In this document: positions 57,136-64,000 of the stretch, piece after piece
Layout of the letters: each line of letters opens with the position of its first letter
How positions within the stretch are numbered: position 1 is the stretch's first letter
DNA from: Pseudomicrostroma phylloplanum
Taxonomy: Eukaryota > Basidiomycota > Exobasidiomycetes > Microstromatales
NCBI GenBank assembly: GCA_039545275.1
Contig: BCHS01000006.1
Span: 186,001-250,000, forward strand
Direction of reading: 5' to 3'
Length of the DNA stretch: 64,000 nucleotides
The notes under the pieces: model-generated
Seen by the model: the letters and a program-made list of their open reading frames with translations, nothing else
What the model was told of the DNA's origin: nothing
Databases searched by the model: none
Translations under genes and position numbers: made by a program

Positions 57136-57773
57136 ATGTCTGATCATCCTCGTTCTCCCGCCTGCGACTCAGGCGCTTCACGTCCTGCGCTACCTCAACC
57201 TCCACCCCATGCGCTCGCTCAGCGCCCACGCCAAGCACCTCAACTGTCTCTTGCCGCTGTCCTGACTGGATATAGGCGCATCTATCAGCAGGGTCTGGCA
57301 GAGATCCGAGGACGTCAAGTAATCTGGTCTCCCCGGAGAAGAGAGGAGTTGGCTGCGAGACCTGATCGGTGAGCAATGGAGCGAGCGATGGCATTGAACA
57401 GGATGCTTCAACCAGTCTGTTCCGTGACTGGCATGAGATTGACGCAGCTGTCCTCCTTCCATCACACCTCAGGAGAGCCCCGCAGAGATCCATGGGCCCT
57501 GCATCTGCCGCTCTCGTTCCCGTTCAAGCAGGAGTGCCACAAGGTGGATTTGAAGAGGGGCAGGCTCAAGAAGGAGGGGGCAGACGAGGTGGAGGAGGTG
57601 GACCGGGAGGAGCCGGACAGGGAGTAGGTGGACAGGGAGGGGGCCCGCAGGGAGAAGGCCCCGAGGCAGGCAAGCAGAGACCAAGAGGCGAGACGAGCGC
57701 TGAGATTGGGAGGAATGCCAGATTCGCGAGACTGCGAAGGCTGAAGAGGGGTAGAGGAGGTGGCAACAGATAA
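57136..57773 (+). CDS. Tandem-array family member D
   Basis: Exons 57136-57368 and 57473-57773, phase-2 intron of 104 nt, give 177 residues. Exon 1: MSDHPRSPACDSG, a Pro-rich stretch, then a helix (LSLAAVLTGYRRIYQQGLAE) and basic IWSPRRREELAAR. Exon 2 is dominated by Gly/Glu/Gln repeats (a GGRRGGGGGPGGAG-type run) and ends with the tail AEIGRNARFARLRRLKRG. The MSD start recalls copy A. No recognised domain, signal peptide or membrane segment. The Gly-rich middle suggests disorder. Confidence 0.65.
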
Positions 57774-58502
57774 TACAAGCGCCACGATGGCAGCCGCAAC
57801 ACTCCCCCTCTGAGCCTTTAACAAACGTTGTGACGGACGATCAGTAAGCCTTGGCAGTAGAGTGGAAAGCAACACTTGGTAAGCAGCGTCTATGGTGAGT
57901 TCTATTACTGTCATCGGACTTGATCCCTCTCTTCTCCAACTTCAATCGATCTTGTCCGTAATGGTGTACAGTAGAAAGACTGCCAGGAAGAGCAGGTAGA
58001 GGCGACAGTCGTAGTCTCAGAGGGCCAGAAAGGGGATGTCGCACAGGACGAGGCAGAGGCAGCAGCGGCATGGCTCGACAGTAGCCACTCCCTCGCTGCC
58101 CAAACGGCTTTTGTCTCAAGGTGAAAGAGGCGCTGGAGGGGAAATTGACGTGGCCAAAGACGATGCTCAAACTTCCAGCTTCGAAGACCGAGTATGACAG
58201 CAAGTGGAGGAAGGCAGCGAGGATCTGTCTCGGTGGCGTACCTCAATCGAATCACCTGCTCGTCCTTCGTGTCGATCGATTCCTATCCGACGTGCTTTGG
58301 TCTGCGAGTCGAGTGCGTCGTGGAAGTGGGGCAGGTGGTGAGAGTCACCGCTCTGATCTTACGGCACAGGTGAAGCCGGCCCGGCTGCCGCGCCCCACCG
58401 CCGACGCGGCGTAGTGGTCTCAGTGAAATCCTGCCCTCCAAATGGCTCGACTCTCTCACCCTCCTTCCTTTCGCTCCAGGCGACTCCCTACGCAGTTTGA
58501 CC
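57774..58502 (+). pseudogene. Possible array relic D2 within the D-E spacer
   Basis: At 57894 an ATG/GTGAGT donor is followed by an acceptor at 57971. Behind it a frame reads GRAGRGDSRSLRGPERG and RTGRGRGSSG to a stop at 58083. A neighbouring frame continues with LAAQTAFVSR, weakly like the tail of copy E. This looks like a shifted, decayed copy. The rest of the spacer to the start of copy E shows nothing. Confidence 0.22.
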
Positions 58503-59173
58503 ATGTCTCCACCTCGCTCTCCCCCCGACGAAGCTCAACCACCTGGTCCCCCTATTGCCGACGCGGAGCCTCGCCCCCTTCCCCTCGAAGAGCCAGTCTC
58601 ACTTGCTGCTCTCCAATTCGCCATCGCGAGCGCTGTACAAGAAGCCCTTGCACGCCTTCAAGGAGTTAGACTTCCGCCGCCTCTTCACAATGAACCAACG
58701 CCAACTCCAAAGGCCAGAGAGTGAGTGATTAAGCGAGCATCGCATTTGGGAAGGTGGCCTGGCCGTCATCCCACTCTATGCTTGGACAGGCACTGATCGT
58801 CGCCCATCTTCTCGTTCGACGTCGCCGCAGGCTTGAGCCCGCTATCGGCCCCACCACAGGACACTACGGACCAGGCGTTCAGCCAGCAGAAGAGCCAGTA
58901 CCTGCTCATCGACCGTCTGTAGCAGCACGAGGACGACAACAAGCAGGAATAGAAGGAGGACAACGAGGGCGAGGCGCCGTCGGAGAGCCAGGACCTGCAG
59001 GACTAGAGGACTTCAGAGCGGACAGGGGCAGGGGAGTCATCCAGAGGGGAAGGGCAGGGGCAAGAGGAGGCGCAAGAGGGACAGGTAGGAACGATGCAAA
59101 TCGGCGTGATGATGCCGTTACAGTCGCCTACCTGGCCTTCCTGAGGCGACGAAGACAGAGGAGGAACCATTGA
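58503..59173 (+). CDS. Tandem-array family member E
   Basis: Exons 58503-58720 and 58831-59173, phase-2 intron of 110 nt, give 186 residues. Exon 1: MSPPRSPPDEAQPPGPPI, then an amphipathic helix (LAALQFAIASAVQEALARLQ). Exon 2: Pro-rich start (LEPAIGPTTGHYGPGVQP), a Gly/Arg stretch (GRAGARGGARGTGRN) and the tail VTVAYLAFLRRRRQRRNH. The tail keeps the aromatic and Arg positions but lacks the Gly-x-Asp-Ala start seen in C and F. The helix of exon 1 is recognisably shared with relic A3, linking the two ends of the array. Confidence 0.65.
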
Positions 59174-59926
59174 GCGGGTTATCATTGTGACTCTGAATTC
59201 AGGCAGGCAGTGAAAGAGGACAACGGCAATGACTATGACCATTCAACAGTTACAAGCCAGAGTGAGACAGAACGACTGCTATTTTCCTCCTTCTCTTTCC
59301 AGCTTCCGACGTCAGCATCATGGTCAGGATCCAATGATTGTCCCCTCATACTTCGTTGCGCTCCATCGGCGCCGTACAGTAGGAGCCTGGCCTGAGAGAA
59401 GATGCTGCTTTTCTCGACCGGAACAATGAGACCCACTGTCATCTCAACAAGACCAAGGACAGGCAATGAATCTCGGTCCATACTCAAGTCGGCGAGATTG
59501 CCTGTTCTGCCATGACGCGCAGGCGCCAATAACAGAAGGAAAAGCGATGAGCAGTAGAAGAAGCACGACAATTGATGACCTTTGAATGACAGAACAGAGT
59601 GAGGGTGGCCGACTGAAGGCAAACAACATCGACTCTGCAGCCGCGGCTGGGTTGGCTTCAGTCGCAATTCTGCCTTGGTCCCACCTTGTACTGTTCGGGG
59701 GGGTGCATCAAGCGCGTAGTCAGGGAGGAGGGGCAGCAGTGGAAGGGAAGGTCATCGTCTCCGCGCTGAGCGGAGGGAGCGAGCCGCGTGCCCCGTGCCC
59801 CGCCCCTACCTGCCGACTAGAAAAGCGTGGCCTTTCCCATCCTACCTTCTCAGACAACCAACCATCGCACCAACCATCACACCAACCATCACACCAACGA
59901 TCACACCACCTATCACACACCGTACC
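59174..59926. other. Spacer upstream of array member F with 12-bp repeats
   Basis: 753 bp, no gene recognised. The last 67 bases hold the 12-bp repeat listed separately. Confidence 0.4.
59860..59918 (+). repeat. 12-bp tandem repeat in the leader of array member F
   Basis: Five tandem units of AACCATCACACC with a few substitutions, ending 8 bp before the ATG at 59927. They probably lie in the 5' UTR or core promoter. Confidence 0.8.
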
Positions 59927-60633
59927 ATGCCTTTCCCACACTCTTCGCCCACTCCTCAACCTCCTTCAAGCCCCGCGCCATCCCTTTCACCACCTCCTCC
60001 CCCCTCCTCGCCCACTCCTTTGCCTCCTCGCTGGTCACCACCTCCTCCCCCCTTCAGAGTCCCTGCTCACCTCCAAGCAGACTTTGAGGAGAGCCGTCGA
60101 AGGGTCGATCCGATGATGGAGGGTGCCAACGTGCCACACTGGTACGGTGCGGACCGGGAAACCTTCTTGGCCATGTTGTGAGTAGCTCGGCCAGAAGTCC
60201 CCGCAGACTAGGGTCTGATCGGGCTCTCCAGTGCTCGGCATTAGACTGACCAAGATCTTGTTTACCGTACTCTTGCTACTTTAGCCCCCTTCCCGGCTAC
60301 GCACAGGCACCTCAAGCAGGGGCAGGACAAGCGCAAGGAGGCGAAGGACACCGAGCTGGAGATGACGAGGTAGAAGGCCAACAAGAAGGGCAGGAAGCTG
60401 GAGGTGATGGAGTCGGAGGGGAAGGAGAAGCTGAGCGCGAGCGAGGCAGAAGGGAAGAAGGACAAGGACCAGCGCGAGGAGGGAGGGCAGGGGGCCCCAA
60501 TGTAGGAGACCGTCGCGGAGGAGGAGCAGTAAGGCGCGGAAGAGGGAGAGGAAGGCAGGAAGGGAATGCCCAAGTCGGCAGAGATGCTCGTTTCGCGTTT
60601 AGGAGGCGAAGAATGCAGAGAGGCAGGGGGTGA
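59927..60633 (+). CDS. Tandem-array family member F
   Basis: Exons 59927-60177 and 60285-60633, phase-2 intron of 107 nt, give 199 residues. Exon 1: about 48 residues that are mostly Pro and Ser, then a helical, charged segment (VPAHLQADFEESRRRVDPMM) and NVPHWYGADRETFLAM. Exon 2: PLPGYAQAPQ, a Gly/Gln/Glu linker, Arg/Gly-rich RRGRGRGRQEG and the tail AQVGRDARFAFRRRR. The best-preserved tail in the array. The intron shares a GTGCTCGGC-AGACTGAC block with intron 2 of copy B. No known domain. Confidence 0.65.
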
Positions 60634-60936
60634 GGGGAAGAGCAAAATGTTACGACAATTCAACTTGCAGTAAATCGAGGATACAGCATGCGAAGGAAGG
60701 GGATCACTGGCACCACCGACTCTGAAATGGCATACTGTACGCTGTAATCACCTGCGCTGCTACTCGTGCCTTTGCTTCCACTCTGACATCTTCGATTGGA
60801 TGTACTACCCCGAGTTCTCTATGAGAAGCATTGGGTGCAGGAGCAGTGTCGAGGCAGATCACAGAACGTGGTAATGAATGTATTGAGGGTATCGCAAAAG
60901 ATGAGAGGAGGCGAAGGTTACGGCAGAGGGACAAGC
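60634..60936. other. Spacer between the array and the coiled-coil genes
   Basis: 303 bp between convergent stops. Nothing recognised. Confidence 0.4.
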
Positions 60937-61455
60937 TTAGGGGGCAGCATTGGAGAGGCGAGGCTGGACAGATCGTCCTTCCTCAAGGGCTTCATCGGCC
61001 CGAGGCTTGCCGGTGTCCTTGGCAGATGGCTCTTGCTGGCGGTCTTGAGGAGATTGAGCGTCGGGGCTGCGGAGTCGATATTGAGGTCTTCGTTGTTAGT
61101 CACTGATCCAACGGTTGCCTTTGTTTCAGGGATGCACTGACCTTGCTTTGGAGGCTAGGCTTGCCATCACCGTCGCAAGAGCCACCCGCGCCTCATCTCT
61201 CTGACCTTGAGCCTTCGCCATCTCCTTCTGGTACACCTCTGCCTCGATGCGGGCCTCCAGCAGCTCGTCTTGCATCTCTTCCAATTGCGACTGAGATGCT
61301 TTGACTTGCGCTCGGAGGTCTGCTGCCTCAGCCTCTCGCCATTCCTCGGTGACTGCATGATCCCTCATCACAGACTCCTGGTAGTGAACCCTGCGCATCA
61401 GCCACAGATTCTGTCTGGACAGCCGCTCCAGCTCGTCGTACAATTGGTCTGCCAT
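60937..61455 (-). CDS. Coiled-coil protein 1 of a pair
   Basis: Exons 61142-61455 and 60937-61066 on the - strand, phase-2 intron of 75 nt (donor GTCAGT, branch-like CTAAC, acceptor CCGCAG), give 147 residues. Exon 1 (MADQLYDELERLSRQNLWLM onward) is one continuous, charged helix with heptad-like spacing to about residue 100, including LRAQVKASQSQLEEMQDELL. Exon 2 is short, Gln/Pro/Arg-rich and disordered (SPDAQSPQDRQQEPSAK). Its layout and intron position mirror the gene at 63244-63914. The acceptor was chosen by phase and branch-point distance; an alternative exon 2 frame cannot be excluded. No named family. Confidence 0.52.
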
Positions 61456-63243
61456 GATACTGTTTGTCAGTGAGACAACGAGTCAGCACTCGTTGCGGAA
61501 TACCGGAGCTCACGTTGGAGCACCAGGCACAGAGCAGGGTACAGTAATGGATGAACTCACTTTTGCTAGAGGGTTGCAAGGGCGACACTTAGTGAAAGAG
61601 CAGTTGCTGTGGTGATTGTGTGGAGAGCGAGAAGCGATGGTCCAGTGCAATGTGAGGCTGAGAGGAAGAATGCTCAGCGGGAGTGGAAAGCTCACACCTG
61701 CACGCGCGTCATCGAACGATGTTGTTCGGACCCGGGGTCCACAATGGCGCATGTGCTACTGCAGCTGGTCCAGCGGCGCTTATTACTCGTCTCCTCGCGC
61801 TGATGCATATCGAGCTCACAGGTAGGCAGAGGAGCTCTCCGCTAATGGGAAAGCATCAGAAAAGATTTCTCCAGCTCAAGGAGCCCCTCACTGCATTATG
61901 TCTTGCCGCAGTCCTCCTGCCCTTCAAGTATTGAAAAGTGACGGCCGAAGAAAGCAGGCCCGAGTCCTGTACCGTCGGTGCGAGCTCAGCCACTCGCAGT
62001 GTCATCAAGGCTACATGATATGTTTCTGCAAGCGCCGTGTCTGCAAGCGCCGTGTCACTTGCTGATCATGACAAATGCGATGCCACATACATAACCATTG
62101 TCATCGACAATCGACATCAACGCGTCCAAGTCAAAAGGTGCTCGCACGAACAGTAGAGCAGAACAATGACAGCTCTTTGCGGCAGCATGGAGACAGATTG
62201 ACCTTCTCTTCGACATCTTCGAATGCTTTCGGCCACCGCATTGTCATAGCAGCTCACCTTGGCCCGAACTGTCTCGGTCGTTGAGAAGGCGGCAGCAGAG
62301 CATTGATGAACGCTGCCCCCGAGCTTGAAGATCAAACGAAGGTGAAGGTTAAAATGACAGCTAGACAAAGGCATCATCAACTTTGTAGTCCCGTGAGCCA
62401 GGCTCATCACCCCAGCTATTCCACTTCGGTCGCTGTTCTGTGTGATCTGAATGAAGCGGCCACATCGAGCGTAGCGGCCGCTGAGTCACCTTCGCAAGAG
62501 CTGGCTGCTCTTGCCTGCGGCAGAGCACGACTGCTGACCAAGCAAAGCGTGAGTCTATTGGCCCTCTACTTCCTCTGCCTCAAAACAGCCATGTCCACAC
62601 CATGCACATACTATGTCTAGGCCAGTCTCACCTGAGTCTCCGCCGCATCGATTGCCGAACACCCTCCTCGAGTGGACGTCGTCTGAGCCGATGATAGAGG
62701 CACTTACCCAGACTACTGGCGAGACATGCAGAGAGAGCAGCGGGACTAGACTGCATCCGGCTGGCATTCTTTGCACGCAGGCAAGCGAGGACAGTCTTTG
62801 AGTTACCGGTGAGTTTAGGCGGCCAGGTGCTCCAGCCTACCCTGAGCCAGATATCGAGCAAAGCCGAGCATTCCAAGTCTACTCCTCCGCGAGACCAAAG
62901 ACACGATAGAGAAGACAAAGCAATGGATATTCAAGTGGCAGAAACAACAAGAGAAGCTAAACAAGAGCGGGAATGGAAAGAGGAGAAGAGATGCAGAAGG
63001 CGAAGCCAGACGGGCATTCGAGGGGTAACGAATTGGACAGAAGAGAAGAGAGCGAGAGGGACGACGACCACGAGTGAAGAGGGAACAGGAAGGTAGAGCA
63101 AGGGTCTGGGCCGTCCTTGAAATCGGTGGCAGAGAAGACCATGCAGCAGTCGAAGACGAAAGAGGCGGAAGAGAAGAAGTTGAGTAGAAGAGAAGATGCT
63201 GGCGTACACCTCGCTCTGCTGTTCTCATGCGCGTCGCTAGAGG
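61456..63243. other. 1.8-kb spacer between the two coiled-coil genes
   Basis: No recognised gene. On the + strand an ATG frame 62306-62548 ends at a good donor and is followed by an acceptor at 62620, but joining them gives a stop after four codons. A Lys/Arg/Glu-rich + frame (62809-63096) is reminiscent of the array's C-terminal exons but lacks the tail. Neither is annotated as a gene. Confidence 0.4.
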
Positions 63244-63914
63244 TCACATCGTAGATGGCACTGCGTCGGAAGCTGTACATTCCTTGCGACGGGAGGGCTT
63301 CTTTCGGGGCCCAGAAGTGGGGCGGACGGAGTCGGCAACGTCAGAAAGCTCTTGAGGCTGTTCTTCTGCTTTTCGCTTGCCTTTCCGATCGGGATGAGCA
63401 ATGAGAGTGTCGCCCGCCGGCGCCGACTCTGCCTCCGATGAAGGCTTCTCCTGAACACTGTGAGTTTTGATCGCATTACATGAGTGGCGTTGTCAGTGCT
63501 GAAGCCCTTTCCGAACTCTCCCCTGTTTGGGATGACTGACCTTTGAGGCGAGCGAGGACCTTGCACGTCCAGTAGACCAGCCTTTTGGTCCCGCTCGCTC
63601 TGAAGCGCCATTTGAGTCTCTCGGAGGATCACTTGAAGCTGGACCCTCTCTTTGCGGAGCTCTTCGATCTGTTCTCCAGCCTCTTCCTGCTCTTTCTCTC
63701 GCTCGAGTCGGAGCTGTTCTATCTCTTCGTACGCCTCTCTAAGCTCATCTTCTAGCTGAACTTGCCGCTGTTTGAGCCTCTTCTCTCTGACGACGGCCAT
63801 CTCGATTCTGACTTGCCTTGCATTGGTGAGGTGTGTCATCCAAATCGCTTCTCGTTGTACTCGTACGACTTCTTCCTGTAGCTGTTCCCTGGTGGGCTGG
63901 CTGTCATCTTCCAT
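63244..63914 (-). CDS. Coiled-coil protein 2 of a pair
   Basis: Exons 63541-63914 and 63244-63457 on the - strand, phase-2 intron of 83 nt (donor GTCAGT, acceptor ACTCACAG), give 195 residues. Exon 1 starts MEDDSQPTREQLQEEVVRVQ and forms a long heptad-type coiled coil (QVQLEDELREAYEEIEQLRL, then EREKEQEEAGEQIEELRKER) to about residue 110. Exon 2 is disordered and basic (HPDRKGKRKAEEQPQEL, then GPRKKPSRRKE), which could be a nuclear localisation signal. The plan (single-helix exon, phase-2 intron with the rarer GTCAGT donor, short polar exon) is shared with the gene at 60937-61455. I recognise no family. Confidence 0.58.
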
Positions 63915-64000
63915 TGTGGTCTTGTGGCTGCAAGGAAGTCAGAAAGGTAGCGTGTCAGCGTAGTGCACCACTAGCCTAGGTTCTCAGTGTATCGGCGAGC

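Noticed and set aside
59860..59918. CRISPR-like array
   Set aside because: Units are 12 bp and directly adjacent without spacers, in a eukaryotic genome; an ordinary minisatellite.

Overview
The window is nuclear DNA from a filamentous or dimorphic fungus, almost certainly a basidiomycete. Its genes are packed on both strands with short GT-AG introns (mostly 70-110 nt) and no operons. Low-complexity, serine-, alanine- and glutamine-rich linkers interrupt otherwise conserved proteins. An eL28 ribosomal gene and the KIN4, COG7, OCT1, TFC3 and UFO1 homologues fit a fungal nuclear genome. The overall style suggests Ustilaginomycotina/Exobasidiomycetes, but this is only an impression. Gene models were joined by hand from reading frames, splice-site sequence and intron phase.

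Layout: 0-0.6 kb is a twin-CX9C EMI1-type protein, followed by 3.7 kb with no recognised gene. Next come COG7 (-) and a divergent luciferase-domain (DUF5519-like) gene (+). At 10.9-11.4 kb lies a GC-rich, truncated and frameshifted helicase-like fragment. It is followed by a mitochondrial BI-1/GHITM protein (-), ribosomal eL28 (+), a Cid1-like nucleotidyltransferase (+), a small predicted mitochondrial protein (-), TFIIIC subunit TFC3 (+), mitochondrial intermediate peptidase OCT1 (-) and a telobox/Myb protein (+). The next group is an MFS transporter (-), an unknown disordered protein (-), a pure poly-G tract, KIN4 kinase (-), a predicted mitochondrial membrane protein (-) and a UFO1-type F-box/WD40/UIM protein (+).

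From 52.9 kb the window changes from conserved genes to an accessory region. A head-to-tail array on the + strand holds at least five intact-looking, one partly broken and two to three decayed copies of a small, unrecognised gene family. A typical copy has a variable Pro-rich or helical N-terminal exon, a phase-2 intron, and a Gly/Arg-rich exon ending in a shared aromatic-plus-arginine tail. Two coiled-coil genes that resemble each other, also with phase-2 introns, follow on the - strand at 60.9-63.9 kb. This array is the best candidate in the window for something undescribed.

Several housekeeping genes are arranged as divergent pairs sharing short promoters (8.3-8.6, 12.8-13.2, 19.8-20.3, 29.7-30.0 and 47.4-47.8 kb). 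Five of the non-array genes have predicted mitochondrial destinations. TFC3, whose product binds the B-box of tRNA genes, carries a B-box-like sequence in its own first intron.
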